Assembly: GCA_013397435.1 (NCBI GenBank)
Contig: VZRG01001073.1
Coordinates: 1-64,000, forward strand
DNA length: 64,000 nucleotides
Direction: 5' to 3'
Source: Erythrocercus mccallii
Lineage: Eukaryota; Chordata; Aves; Passeriformes; Dicruridae
Position 1 is the first letter of the stretch, and each line of letters starts with the position of its first letter. Shown here piece after piece: positions 1 through 14,589 of this stretch. A model generated the notes under the pieces. The model was not told the origin of the DNA. It did no database searches and saw only the letters and a program-made list of their open reading frames with translations. Made by a program: the position numbers and the translations under genes.

Positions 1-108
1 TCCTCTTCAGGTAGACCCATCACTTTGAAGTTTTCCTTTGCTAGCACACTAAAGGCCTTGCCACATAGAGAACAGTATAACTTATAAATTATCTTAGTAT
101 GAAAAAGT
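1..108 (-). other. Possible edge exon with a CxxC-GKAF zinc-finger-like motif
   Basis: The minus strand is open from 108 to the window edge and reads KLYCSLCGKAFSVLAKENF then KVMGLPEE. A TACTAAG branch-point-like sequence and AG at about 95-83 precede it. CSLCGKAF resembles the first half of a C2H2 or U1-type zinc finger; the His half would be off the edge. I do not recognise the gene. ERBIN, the expected neighbour, does not contain this sequence. It may be chance. Confidence 0.25.
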
Positions 109-3100
109 ACTATGAACTTAAATTAGTCTTTCTTTGCTTGAAATTAGGGAAGATAAAACATGCCCAAATATTAACTCTCACTTACTTCAGGAATGTAAAA
201 TTAGAAAACTTATCCTGTGTCATATAAACTATGCCAAGAATAAAAGGAAGTGACTAAAACAAATGCAAATATTTAAGGTACTATATTTGGATAGAAATAA
301 AGTGCCCTGATCTTCAAAATTTATGATCATCCAGTTCATCCTTAAATCTTAAGGCACTGTATCTATTATCTCTAATTTCCCTATTGTTCTTATTTAAGTA
401 AAAAGAATAGGTATAATCTCACTGTAAGCACCAGATTTGATAAAAAGTGAAATTTAGTATGAATTGCAGAATTAAATAAACTTTATTTAGCTAAAATAAA
501 AAGAAACATATTAGCTCACAAAGAATCTTCTTTTAAAATGTACCAGTGCTAATACCAGAAAAAAAATTCTGGCTGCTCATACTTCCAGAATCACTGGAAA
601 AGAATTTATACTGCAGAATCTTTACAATCCTTATTGAATTAGGATGTAATTTAAAACACCCTATGGAAGAACCTGTCTGTAAAGCCAAACATTCTCTCTT
701 GAAGTGAGTTGTTGAAGAGCACTGTTGAAGCTCTTTTGTTGGAGCTGGTTTTGAGCTCTGAAGCTCACTGAGGCAAAAAGCAAGATACCTTATGATTTTC
801 TCTTGCTCACAGCTCCACTCAGATCACTTCAGAACTTTCACTCCAGGGCACAGAAATGTCATGCTTGGCTTTGCTGGGCACAGTGAATTGTCAAATACCA
901 CAGCCTGGAATCTGTACTACTTCATAAAGAAAATGTTAATAATTTGCATTTACAACATTCAGAGAGACATCACAATTACACACTAAAAGCTTAAGTATCG
1001 AGGAAGTTCCTGTAGCTGACAGCAGCCTAAGTAAGTTTAATACTGACTGTTAAGTCAGTGACATTCTAAATACAGTCCATTTACAATTTCAGACACGCTC
1101 AAAGCACTGGTGGGAATTTCCTTCTTGAAATTTGCCTAGTAGACAAGGCCCAACAGTCAGGAAGTGGCAAAGTTGTTGTTCTTAGCCCAGGAGACTGCAG
1201 GAAGAAAGACAGTTGCTGAGTCAGACAGAATTTCCCCTGAGGACTCTGGCTGCAGACCAGCCTCTGGAAGACCTGCCAGCTCACCTAAGGGTAAAAGCAA
1301 AGATTTTAAAAAGCCAATATTGTTCATTAAGAAAGAAACTAATTTTTGTATTTAAAGTTAGGTCTGTGGCAAAGAAATCTATGGAATCTTGGAATATCTA
1401 TATGCACAATTTGTATACTGTCCTTCCAACCTCAGCCACTGCTGACACAGCCAAGAGCTCTGAGTGCTGCTTGGCTGAATGCTGCTGTACCTGCTACTGT
1501 TACCATGGGAATGGACATTGGCAAAAGTAAGATTAGAGCTTTAAAGTAATCACCAATATAATTACCACTTTCACCTTTTTGGAGATTGCATCCCCAAAAG
1601 CTCCCAAATAGTGAAACCATCCAATTCAGACTCATCAGTATAACAATTAGTGTGTAAAGAAGCATCAGTTAATGTGATCAATGTGGGAATGACACACAAA
1701 AGGAAGGCATTGTTGGACCCGGGAAGCAGTAGGTTCCTGTGCCCTTCTTTGCTTATTACTAATAAGGAACTCTGCTTCTTTGCTATGAGTCACTGTTCCA
1801 GTTTCATCCTTAATTAATTCAGCGTCAAGAAGAAGGGCACTAATGTGAAGAGAAGCTCCCAGAGATGGCTCAATGAAACTTGTAGAAGAGGAGGAGGGAA
1901 AAAAGTCATTATAGGGACAAAATTTGAGATCATAGAGAGAAAACTTACAGAAAAATCTAGGTTCAGTTTTTCTTATTACACTGCAATTGTCTGAATGAAA
2001 TACATAAATGCTCATCAGAGCAGTGCTGCCCGGTCCCTATGATTAATCTTTCATCCAGGCAGTGGGTGCATCAGTTAGTACACTGTGACCTGCACTGGTT
2101 TCTACGACATGGAAAAGACTTCAAAGGTCTCTCAGTTTTTTCAGCAACATTTTTAACTATGGAGGGTCAGAAGGGAATTTTGGAATTTGATACAATTTTA
2201 TGCTTCTTCACTTCTTCCACAATAGCCTGCTTGTATTCAGGTTGAATACAGAACTCACCTTCAGTGACCAGTGAAGTGACTCCTTGCATAATTATCACTG
2301 CTTCTAACAACATTAACATTTGGCTGGATAGAGCCTGAAAGGTTTTGGCTGTGGTTATTTAGCAAAAAAAGACACACTTTCAGAAGGAACTGATAAACAG
2401 CCTGAAGACAGTTAGGGCAAGATAGTCAGTAAAATTTCATAGATATATTAGCTTACTAGCGGATATTGACGATCTTTAAACATATTTGTTATTTAAAAAA
2501 CAAAAAAAACCTAATTACCTCTGTTCATCCCATACTGTTTTTTTCAGGCTGCTTTTGGGTAGGGCTGGGCAGCAGAGCCAAGCTGCAGGCAGAACCTGTG
2601 AAATGTAGCTGTGTCCCTGGGGCTGTCTTTTGTGCAAGTCCTACTTGTTAGTGCGTTCATAGCCCACTATCTGTTCCCTTTGGAGTGTCTTGTTACTTAA
2701 GGATTATCGCATAGTCTGGTCACTACACGAAGAGCAAATAAAGTGTCTTTGTCCCTCCTATCCCCATCAACAGTGATGTAAGGTAGTACAGTGAACTTTT
2801 ACTTTGTTGGCTAAATATAGTGGGGTGCAGGGTGGGGGGGAAGCACATTGCTTTAAGCTATATGTTGTACAGCTGTTTCTCATGCATCTGGATTTTCAGG
2901 ACCTTTTAAGATGTCAAATAATTTTGTCCTACTTATTCAGTGCAGGAGTTTTTTTGTAAAGACACCGAGATCCAAAGTTGTTGTTGTTCTTCAACAAAAT
3001 ACTGTTGAGACAAAAGATTCTATCATCCAGATGCATTTGTCATAGTCTGTCTCCCTGCCTACTGCTGTTAAATGCTTTCAAATGAGTGTGAAGTTAGGCC

Positions 3101-6100
3101 AAGTTCTTCCATTAAGGGCAAAACATTGCTGTGGGTGGAACCCTTCTGTTCTCCCCATGACTACACAGCTCTAACTGGCTGGACAGCTTCCTTACAATAG
3201 AGCACCCTTGAGACATTTGTGCATGTGAAGGACACATATTTTATCATGCCTCATTTCAGAGAAGACTGAGGCTTTTTCCCAGAAAGAGAGATAGGTAGGG
3301 GCAAGAGCGGTGAAGATCACCCGTGTAAAAGGAACTGCTATGCCATGTGACTGTCAGGAGGTACTGTGGCTGCTAGGCACTGTGTTTTGCTCCAACACAC
3401 AGTTTGGAGAATTTCCAAAATCATGCTGTCTGCTCCAGACACTCCAAGATGTTTCCAAGATTCCTAGGCTCCCCAGCTGCTACCCAGAGCCCTCCCAAAT
3501 AGCTCTCATTCCCCAGAAAAACAAAACAGCCAAAGCCCTCAGTAACAGCTTTACTTTCTTCACAGCCTACTGCCAAATTTCTGCACTAACTAGCTTTAAA
3601 AAGTTAAATACATAGAGAAAACACACTGAAGCTTGCATTGGTCAAGTAACTGTCTTTAGCTGTAAGAGGGTCACAGCTGATACAACCATGGTGCATTTTG
3701 TGGTCCAGCACAGTCACATCAGACTGAGTTTCAAGGCAAGCATGCAGAGTTAGGAGGTGCTATAATTAAGGTACATAAGATTAGAAGGTGCACAATTATG
3801 TTCAACCATAATTACACCCATTGGTGACTGTGACTTATGATAGTCTTCAATTATGTGACCTCTCTTTTCCCTATGGAATCTGTGCCTTTGTCAGGACTGT
3901 CTACATGGCACAGTGCTGCAGGATTGCCCAAATTGCCATTAAACATTCAATTTAGCACACTGGGAAGTGCAGTAGTATTTGCATTGCATTTTGTTCAGGA
4001 CATTCTACCTTCTTTTGTGATAGAGATGTTTGAGGCATAGGAAGTCTGAGCTCACAGATTAAAATGTTCTCATGCAGATTTGAAAAAAATCCAGATTTGC
4101 ATGTCTGGCATGCATATTATTAAAGCCTGTATTTATAAATAACTTCTGATATGCAGCATCTTTATGACCTGTTTTCTTAACTATAGGATAAGAAGCTACT
4201 TACCGGGACTTCGTTTTTTCATACAAAAGGTCTCATCCAGCCTCAGTTTTGGTAGTAAAATTCTTACTGACTAAAATGGGAGTGGGACCATGCCTTTGGC
4301 ACCTGCTACTCTGCTTCGCTCCCAACAAAGCATTGTTCAGTTAAGCAAAACCAACAGGAAAAACTGCAACGGTAGTTTCTTGAGTCACAGCACAAATACG
4401 TGCACATTGTGTGACAGACTGGAAGGCTATTACTACTGCTTACACTGAAAAAGTGTGCTGGCTCTTCAGATACCTGGGAAATCTTTGTGTGTGCATTCTG
4501 AAAAGCAGAGCAGAGCACCCATCTTTTACAGGCACTCACATGTCAGTATCATGAAGAAGTATTTATACTGTGAGCAGCTAACAACAATCTTTCATAATTG
4601 CTTATTAATGTCTCCATATTTCTGTAGCATGGTAGAATCATAATTTCAGTGATACTTTGTAATGCAATGGCAATACAGAAGTGTAACTATTCATAATTTT
4701 AGCATCTCTGTCTGAAATAAATTATCTATATAGCAACTATATTGGTGGTACTAAAACACAGTCCCAAATGACAAGCTAACCAAAATCTGATTTTTGAAAA
4801 GACATCATTAAACTATAGATCTCCTTATAATGTAAAACTAGACAACTAAGTCATGGAGCTCGCTCTAGAATAAAAGTGTGCTTGAAAATTCATGATTACA
4901 TGCACCAAGTAAAGCATACTTTGCTTTAATTAACAGTGTAACTATCTATCATATGAAATAGGAAGAACTGCAGAAGAAATTAAAAATATGCATCTATCAG
5001 ACAAATATGTAAAAGAGGGACAAATTTACTAAGGCAGTCCAAAAAAACCACAACCCCACTATATTTCAGAATAAATTTATTTTTTATGTGCTGTGACTAA
5101 CCTGGGAAACCATTCTACAGAACAACTCAAGTGAGTCTACTTGCTTTCCTCCAGCAGAGCACTTGGCATGGCATTCTTGGCACCACAAATCCCATCAATA
5201 AATCTCAGTAAGATTTTTGGCAGCAGGAACAGAACTATTTCTACCTTTCTTTAATCACATTGGACAACCTAGAGCTGTTATGGTTCAGTGTCCCTGGAAC
5301 AACTGGAGAAGGTTTTTTGATGTATTACAATACACTAGGATAAATAAGAGTACAGATCTTATTATTTATCTGTAAACAAAACAAGTGTTTCAATCAAGTT
5401 GTATTCCCTTTCTCCATCATCCCACAGCAATAAATATTTTTAACTTCAATCTGTTAGTTACATCCTGTTTATAAACACACAGTTTTCTTATGAATACCTC
5501 ATTTACTCTAGTTCATTCTCTTGGTGATATCTCTTCATGTTTCCACTTCCAAAAGTTAAAATATCATGATGTCAGGCTTCATTATCAAGGAAGAATTAAC
5601 ACTGAAACTGAGGATTACAGTCACCTTCTTATTTACACCTACAATTACTACCCACACAAGTGTCATCTTGCTTTTAGTTTCAACATATCTTCCAATGAAG
5701 CATATACAAGTTGTCATTTGGCAAGTTACTCTCCTGCCCTTTGCTCCTTTCTTAGTCTGTGACATCTACATTTGCATGTCAGCCTGACATCCTTTTTTCC
5801 ACATCTCCAAGTGTTAGGCACAGAGAATCAGCCACATGGATATGTAGCCCATTCCACTTGCACCAGCAGCCTTGTCAGTAGTTCTCACCAGTAACTGACA
5901 ATTCTGGTTTTGATGCCAATCTTTGAATATACCATTGTTTGAAATAACTGCCTTGCTTTTCCCTTACAACTCCTCCCACAGTATGAGATTTCAGGTCTAA
6001 ATGATAACACAGAGGTGGTACAACACATATTGATTAAATAATAGGATGGCTGAAATAAATCTATCCCTTACACATGGATACTGTCTCTTTCTAAAGTTAT

Positions 6101-9100
6101 ACAAAAACTTATTGAAGAAGACATTTAAATATTTGGTGAATGCCAGAGCTCACTTGTTCTGTTAATGCAAGCTGACCAGACAGCTCACTTAAAGCTCCAC
6201 TGGCTTTTAGTGGACTGTATCAGTGAATCCCTGCTAAAAATTCATTTCCATCCAAAAGCCATCTGAGAACACATCTTATGCATGCTAGAGTAAAACTGCT
6301 AAATCTGACCATTCTGTAAGAAAGTATGTTATTTTTATGTAAAGGAACATGTCTGTAAGATTCTCAATTAAAAAAAGATTCTCCATTAATATTTCAGTCA
6401 GGTCTTAAGGACACACCACAATCTAAATTACAAAAAGACATCTGATGAAAAAAAGTTGAAGAAAAGAAATCATGCTATTGAAGTCCAAAGCTCTAATTAA
6501 AAATATTAAAACATTTTAATTACTGTATCAAGTTTGATAAACCATTCCAAGAATCTCTTATCCACTTTTATGAACTCTCATCTTATACTTAGAAGTTACT
6601 TTCTACATGTGATAAACTATAGTTTGGGCTTGTAGGCCTGCCTGTAATTTCGGTTGCCCAACAATTCCTATTATAATAACCTGCTGCAACTTCTTTTAAA
6701 TTTGCCAAACTGTAACAGTTTGAGCTGAAGCTCTCCATATATATATTCTCCAGGCTGATTTTGGTGAATTATTTTGGCTGGCTCTGAAAACAAAGCAAAG
6801 TATTATATATATTATTTCAATAATTAAAGAATTAAAGAATAATTAAAGAATTCTGATAGCCAGGGTAAGATTGAAACATAGAAGAGAAAAACTTTGTTTT
6901 GAAATGTCCTTTCAGCTGTTCTCATGAAGATGCACTTAGATTTACCCTGATCATATACCTCCAAGAACATGCAGTTTGGTAAAAATCTGCCACAGCTATA
7001 TAGCTGAAAATCTCTGAAATCTGCCTGAAATGCTTGAACCTCCCACAGCTTAGGATAGGCTCAACTGCAAACAAGCCATTTTATCCCAAGCAAGAGCTCC
7101 CTCCAGGCTACAACCACAGAGCTGAAGTTGGGCAGCCTATAATAGCAGTGGCTAACCTGCTCAGGCTACAGCAAGATAAATCACAACTGTGGACGTGAAG
7201 CTTGTCCCTGTTGTGCCCTTAGTGATGAATCTCCTGGAGGCAAATAAGGAGGGAGCTCTCTTTTGTTACTGCAGCAGGAATTATCTGCAAGGGAACCACC
7301 TGAACAATTTTTCTAGATCTTAAACCTAAGACACAAACTGTTGATTGTGAGCTACAGTAAGTTGATGCACATAAATCTGTGCTGTAGAAAAGATTATCTA
7401 GATAGTATCCTATTACTTCCATTAGTGGAAATAAAGTCTTAGTGGACTGTGCAAGTATAATTAAAATCAAAACATACTTTGCACCCTTTGATTCCTAGCG
7501 TAGGTTAATAATCGTGTCCTTGTGAAATTAAAACAGATAATATTACTCTCCATGTCAGGGACTTTTCTCCTTTTTCTCCCAAGATTGACAATCTAGTCCC
7601 TCACTGGCAACCACAATAGCACCAGCAGCTAAGATCAGTGAAACTAATGGCATTACTGACAGAAATGCTCAGCACAGAGGGCCACAACTGTCTTCACCCA
7701 AGCTCATCACCTTCTTTGTTATAAGAAAATGCAGTGCCCAAAGTAATGAATTAGAAAGTAATTAGAATTTATTTTAATTTTAATCTTTAATCATCAGAGC
7801 ATTTGCTTAAGCAGGGATAGACTAGAACACATGTTGGTGTGTGTATTGAGAGAGCATGCAAAATAATTTTTTTCACAGTAATTCCTTTTGTGCATTTTGG
7901 TAATTTAAATTGCATGGGTCAGCAAAAAACCCCTTGAATATTGTTGCTTTTGCTATATGAAAATTGCTCTAGTACTTTATATGCCTCTTTGTATGATACA
8001 TATGAGATACGGACCCTTAATTTTACATTTTTGTGCATATAATAAAAAATGCATTCATGTTTTCTGCTGAAGAGTTATAGCTGTAACATTCTTCCAGTGA
8101 AGAGAAATTTTGTCATCACTTTAGTGATCTCTCCCTATTCATATTCAAATCTCCTGTAATCATTCCAAGAATCTTCAGCTTTTCTGGCTGAACATTATTC
8201 CTTTTTTCCCCAAAGAGAAATTATTTATGACACTTAAATATTGGTTTTCTGAACAAAGGGGAGATGATATAATCTGCAATAACTACAGCATAGGGAGATA
8301 GGAATCCATGTTTACACTTTCAAACCTCTAAGACTGTTTAATAGTTGCAAAAATACTTACCTTCTCTAGGTTTCACTTTTTAATATGTAGGGGAGGATAT
8401 CCTTATCCCTGTTATCCTGAAATTCTGTATCTGTTATTCTGTAAAATGCTTTAGACAAAAAATAGTCAGTCAGAGGAGGACAAAAATTTTCAGCTGTTAG
8501 GCAGGTTACCATAGTACCATAGATTTTTCAGCTCCTTCAACAAGGGCTCTCATTGAGCTCAATAGTCCTCAAGCTCTGAAAAGTCAACTTAAATAACTAA
8601 ATAATTTAAAATAATTAACTCTGAGCTCTGTATTTTAATATATAAAAGTATAGCTATAAAATGCTGTTAATAAACACAGATTACACATATAGGAGTATTT
8701 TTTTTTGTTGTTTCTTTGAGCTTGGGAAAAAATCAAGTGGCTGTTTAGATCCACTCCTTCCTTTTCTGTCAGCGAAATAAAAGAAGCACTTACAAACATA
8801 ATACATTTTAAGGTGAAAGTAGCTGCAACAAAGCACAAAGGATTCACAGAGGTGAAACTCCATGACTTAAGAAAAGAGGGGAGGGGACTTGCTCAACCCG
8901 TATTTGCAATATAGCACAGCTAAGTTTCTCTAATGACCATCTGATTAAAAAAGCACAAGAATGAAAGAAAGAAATGTTATTCTGTGCATTAAAGATCTAT
9001 CCAAAAATCATATATTATTCCAAGGTGTGCTGTTGCTTACACTGAGGTATCAGTTTTCAAATGACATACAGAAAGTTTTCAAACACCTTCAGACCTGTTT

Positions 9101-10303
9101 CAGAAATGACCAGCATGAACACATGGTACCATCCAATTATTCATAAAACTGTGTAACAGCCAAATCTAATTATATATCAAGAAGAATATTATATTCTCTT
9201 GTACTTCCTTTAAAATTAAGGTAATTATTTTCATTAATTCTGTGAAAGAAAATTAAGTATTTTATTTTCTAAGACATCTTGTTGTTTTTTAATTTTATGA
9301 CATACAGCAATATTTCATAAATAATTTTTGTTTTATAAAACAAATGGAATAACCTTCCTTCACTTCCTTCCTTAGCTAAAATTTCTCCTCTGAGGATACA
9401 TAGTACATATCAGAAGGCAAAAAGCCAATATAAAATAAGTAATGCCTCAATATTAGGTAATATCATGCAAGTTAGCTGCTAAGCTCTGGGATAAAACCCT
9501 TAGTGAGATTCAGCAGTGGAAATGATTGAGCGATTTATTCTCTTGCATCTGAAGTTTTGCTTCTGAAATTTCCAATTCTGCTGATGCCTGAATTAATCTT
9601 TTATTTTTATGTTAAATTCTATGTTCCTAATATAGCGCTTCTGACTGAAAGTTCTTTTTAATGAAGTCATCAGTATTTTTTTACTTCTGATGCCACTTCA
9701 TATTTTATTAAAGTTGTACAGGAAAATTATATCAGCAACCAAAACATCTTTGTTTTCATGAGTAAGTAATCTAGAGAAGCATCATTTTTGCTACAGGTGT
9801 GGGCTAGCAACACTAATAAAAATATTTCAATAATAATTTTTAGTAATTATTCAATAATAATTTTAGTAATAATTTTAAGAACTTTGTTGATAACTAAACA
9901 AATGGTACTCTAACATACATATTGGGGATTTAATTGGAAAAGCATTCTACAGTGGCCTAAGGAATCACACCTGTGCCACTTCCCAAACAATGTGCTGGGT
10001 TCAGGAACTGAGCCTAAATTAATGAAATACATGTATCAGGCAAGCAGAATTTCTACTTTCTGAAGCTTCTTCAGCCCAGAAAGCAGTCAAAGCAGCTTGA
10101 GAGAGACAATCTCTTTTCCTCTTTTTATTTTGAAATAGTTAGCTGCAGTCTCTGCTTCAGGTGTGGAACGTCAAAAGCAAAAAAAAATTGAAAACACAAA
10201 GCTACCCTGTCACTATTCCAAACCAAGAAGAAATGGCACCCTTTCTGCTACAGAAACAATCTGTGTCTTGGATCCTTGTCCATTATCTTCTTATTTCAAG
10301 ATA
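109..10303. other. NLN 3' flank, no gene recognised
   Basis: A/T-rich sequence with only short scattered ORFs. The longest, 1665-2015 minus (116 codons), has no start context, splice signals or resemblance I can name. No repeat family was recognised apart from short A/T repeats. Confidence 0.6.
9826..9876. repeat. A/T-rich imperfect tandem repeat
   Basis: Two copies of TTCAATAATAATTTT plus TAGTAAT, about 24 bp each. Confidence 0.7.
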
Positions 10304-12250
10304 AGAATCACAGAATATCAGACTGAAAGATAAAAATCTTAAAATATCAGACTGGAAGGGGACACCAGGGGTCACCTGGTCCAGTATTTTTTTGCAAAAG
10401 TGTGATCTAGACAAGACAACCCAGCACTGTGTTGAGCTGGATCTTTAGAAGTGTCCAAAGTTGCATAATCCACACTTCCCTGAGGAGATATTCCAACTGC
10501 CAATTGTTATTATTGAGAAAAATGTTTCTGTTATGTCCAACTGGAATGTCTCCAGGAGTAACATCTATCCATAACCCCTCCTCCTTCCCATGTGATTCCT
10601 TGTAACCCTCCATCTTCTCTGTAGCCACCCTTCAAATACCGTAACGTGGGGATAAGGCCCCCCCAAGCCTTCCTTTCTCCAGGCTGAACAAACCCCGTTC
10701 CCTCAGCCATTCCTCACGTGCCAGGCTTCCCAGCCCTGTGATTGCCTTTGTGGCCCTCCTGTGCACCCCTCCAGCCTGCCCACAGCTGTGTTGTGCACAG
10801 GGGCCAAAACCAAACACAGTATTCCAGGTGTGGCCTGACAAGCACTGNNNNNNNNNNNNNNNNNNNNNNNNNNNNNNNNNNNNNNNNNNNNNNNNNNNNN
10901 NNNNNNNNNNNNNNNNNNNNNNNNNNNNNNNNNNNNNNNNNNNNNNNNNNNNNNNNNNNNNNNNNNNNNNNNNNNNNNNNNNNNNNNNNNNNNNNNNNNN
11001 NNNNNNNNNNNNNNNNNNNNNNNNNNNNNNNNNNNNNNNNNNNNNNNNNNNNNNNNNNNNNNNNNNNNNNNNNNNNNNNNNNNNNNNNNNNNNNNNNNNN
11101 NNNNNNNNNNNNNNNNNNNNNNNNNNNNNNNNNNNNNNNNNNNNNNNNNNNNNNNNNNNNNNNNNNNNNNNNNNNNNNNNNNNNNNNNNNNNNNNNNNNN
11201 NNNNNNNNNNNNNNNNNNNNNNNNNNNNNNNNNNNNNNNNNNNNNNNNNNNNNNNNNNNNNNNNNNNNNNNNNNNNNNNNNNNNNNNNNNNNNNNNNNNN
11301 NNNNNNNNNNNNNNNNNNNNNNNNNNNNNNNNNNNNNNNNNNNNNNNNNNNNNNNNNNNNNNNNNNNNNNNNNNNNNNNNNNNNNNNNNNNNNNNNNNNN
11401 NNNNNNNNNNNNNNNNNNNNNNNNNNNNNNNNNNNNNNNNNNNNNNNNNNNNNNNNNNNNNNNNNNNNNNNNGAAGAAATCCAGGCAAGCAATGTCCACC
11501 ACTCACCCAACAGCAATAAGCAGGTTACTGTGTTGAAGAAAGCAACCAGGTTTGTCAAGCTCAATTTGCCCTTGGTTAATCTATTCTGGCTTTTCCCAGT
11601 CATGTGCTTCACTTGACATGCGACAGCCCACAGGAGGATTAATTCCTTAACTTACCAGGGGCTGAAGTAAGATGGATGGCTCCGTATTTTCCTGGATCCT
11701 CCTTTAAGCTCTTGTGGTAGGTGGGGGTGACATGAGCCTTCTTCCAGTCTTCTGCAACATTCCTTGATCTACATGACTTCTCGAAGATTATGGAGAGTGG
11801 CCTCACAATGATATGACCCAGCTGTCTGGACCCCTTGGGGGTATATCATCAGAGCCCCTCAAGTCATATGGTCAAGCTCCAGCAACAGCTCACACATCAA
11901 CTCTGCCTTCGCTGACAGCAGATCTGTGTTTGCATCAGCCTGGGTTTTTGTTCCCAACACCAGCGCCCCAGCAGCACTGGTAAGCACAGAGGTGAAGAAA
12001 CTGTTGAGAACCTCTTCCTTTTCAGAGCTGTTGGTGACTGATTCACCTCTCCAGTTTAATAGCAGGCCAGTAATTTTTTTTCTGTTTCTGCTTGCTGTTT
12101 ATTTATCTGAAGAAGGCTTCCTTGTGTTTTTTGACATCTCTGGCCAATTTCAATTAAAGCTGAGCTTTTGCCATTTAAACCAAACCTCTGCACACTCTGA
12201 CAATGCCCTTGTAGTTCTCAGTGGGTATTCACCCATTAAGAAGATAATAC
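10304..12250 (-). mobile_element. CR1 LINE, 5'-truncated, reverse-transcriptase part decayed
   Basis: The minus strand ends in a CR1-type 3' tail (ATATTCTGTGATTCT). Going 5' it reads broken reverse-transcriptase segments recognisable as CR1 ORF2: FTKGKS-like TKGKLSLTNLVAFF near 11560, EDWKKAHVTP and KEDPGKYGAIHLTSAPGK near 11650-11760, and LNSFFTSVLTSA near 11980. Stops and frameshifts interrupt all frames. An assembly gap lies inside it. Confidence 0.88.
10848..11472. other. Assembly gap (625 N)
   Basis: A run of N inside the CR1 element. ORFs that appear to cross it on both strands are artefacts of reading N as open. The size may be an estimate. Confidence 0.99.
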
Positions 12251-14589
12251 ATGATTAGCAACTCTTGCCATTCCAGCCTGGGCACTTGTTACTATTTGAG
12301 AATTTATAGTTCTCAGGCTTTAAGCATGCTTTTGAAGAACTCAGGTAGGATCTTCCACTTGAGACTGACTTTTCTGCCTTGAAATCTATGAAGGTTTCAT
12401 ACTATATCTCCTGACTAGGAGAAAGTCCATGAGAGTCAGTTCCACGATTGAACTAACTAGATTTTTCTTAGGTATGCAGATAATTTGTTGTAATAAAAAT
12501 CTCTTTTCCTGTCATCCCAGATAAGTCTTGGAATTCATGAGCCAGTTTTCTGTGTTTTCTCAGTGATCACCATTAGTCTTCTGTGAAAACTGAAGGTGGG
12601 GTTTGTCTCTTTTTTCTTTATAGATCCTACCCCTCATAACGCATCCTAAGTTTCATTTTCACACATCTTTGGGGGGAACAACCACTTTTCTAACATATAA
12701 TTTTTTTTACCACATCAAGCTTACCCTTGTACACTAAATTTATGTTACCTAAGTATCATACCTCTCACCAAAAAAGCCTGATTAACTGCATTCCAACCCA
12801 GATATCATGTTATCTTTCTATTCAGACTGAACTGAATCTACTTCTATCTAACTTCTCTTGTCTTCAAGGCATACAGGCTTCTGGGTACAGCTCTACTGAG
12901 AACTGATCACACTGGATACCTGACAGCATGAGAGAAGGACTAAAATGAAATCACTAACTTGTGATTTTAGCAATTTCCATTAGAAGTCAAGCAAAACCAA
13001 TGCAATTCCTAAGGAATGAGAGAGAAAGAAAAGCCAGACATGTCAAACTTAATCCACACTTTTATGAAGCACTAAAATGATTGAATTTTAAAAAGCTATC
13101 CTGGACAGAAGGTCCTTCTTCAGGTTAAGGGGTACTGCTGCATGTCTCCAGCAGAGCAAAGTGCATACAGAAAACAAAATGAAGGAAAAAAGAAGCTGAT
13201 TTGCCAGTAAGTCAGATTATCTGAGGTGTTTTTTTCCTATGCAGATTCACACTTGTTCAATCTTTCCCTAGTGCATTCAGTTCCATAAGAAATGGTGGAG
13301 AGGCCTATGGCTGGGCTTACCCTGGGTTTACCACGGAAAGAGAACGACCCAGTTCCTGTAGTAATAGATAAGGCATAAACACACTTGGGCAAAAACACAT
13401 TCATCATGTGAATATGTATACCGACATCTTATCTATAATACCTCCCAACTTCTGATGATTCTTCTTATCTGTAGAGAATGTGACTTTTTTGTACAAAAAT
13501 AAAATTTAAATGCAAGAGAAAAATGCTATTAATGCTATTAGATTTAATTGGACTACATTAATTAATGTTTTTCAGATAGCTGATTTGAACCCTGTTATCT
13601 CTATAGGTCATAATTCTGAATTTTCAATAGAATGAAAGTCTTACTTCTTGACCAGTCTTACTTCTTGACTTAAAATACAAACCTACACATTCAAAAATTT
13701 ACCAAGGTGAATAAAATGTATTCCTCTTGGTGCATCCTCTTAAAACACAATGTGTGCTTTGAGACATTTCTCATTAATGCCTTGGGCCAAAACTCTCTCA
13801 TGTTTATAGAATCAAGTAGTTGTTGTAAAAACCTTCTGTGACTAACAATATTTGTAACATGTTATACATTACGTGGCTGTAAAATTCTGACAACTAGATT
13901 TTGGTAGTAACTTATGTTGAATCTTGAACCATGATCGATTCTTAACAAATAAAGAATTTTAAAAAAGGAAACACAAATTGCTCAGTTCTGTGCTAAGTGC
14001 TTCTCTCAAGTTTAAGGTATAATAATAATAATGTGTTGACTAAATTCCTAAGGACAGCAACACTTCAGTGGAAAGGTGTGGGGAAGGATAAGTTTTGGGC
14101 CTGACAGTGAGACCAGTAAGAAGATATCAGCTCTGCAAAAAAAGAAGTTATCTTAAAAAGTCAACCTAACTGAAATCTGGAAATTCAAGGGGGACAACAC
14201 AATGAAGAAAAACTAGTTTTGGCTACTCAAAAATCCTATTTGTAACAATAACTTCGGAGTACTACTCATTTTCGACCTTCTACAGAGAAAAATACGGCCT
14301 TCTTCAACAAGAAATCAAATGATGAGTTTATCTTCTATCATGTAGAAAAGCATCTGTCTGCTCATTTTTCTTGTGAAAGTTTTTATATCCCACAATAATG
14401 CAGTTATTTCAGTAATGAAGTTATTTCAGGTTAAAACGTTTGCTTAATTTAAAAGCACTTTTCCCGCTTGCTTTTACTTTCCATTAGTGGTTTAGAAGGC
14501 AGTAGGTCTTTGGCATTGAATTACATTGGGTAGTTTTACACTTCTTCCCCACATAAACATGCAATCAATGTTTTTGTTAAGATAAGGTT
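12251..14589. other. Intergenic, nothing recognised
   Basis: Single-copy-looking A/T-rich sequence between two CR1 segments. A short ATT run lies near 14021. Confidence 0.6.

Noticed and set aside
1665..2015. A 116-codon minus-strand ORF
   Set aside because: Longest in the left flank, but without splice support, domain or resemblance; compatible with chance in this length of DNA.
10632..11616. Long ORFs on both strands spanning the N run
   Set aside because: The N run has no stops, so these are artefacts; the readable ends are CR1 sequence.
11926..12258. A 110-codon plus-strand ORF
   Set aside because: It is the antisense of decayed CR1 reverse-transcriptase sequence.
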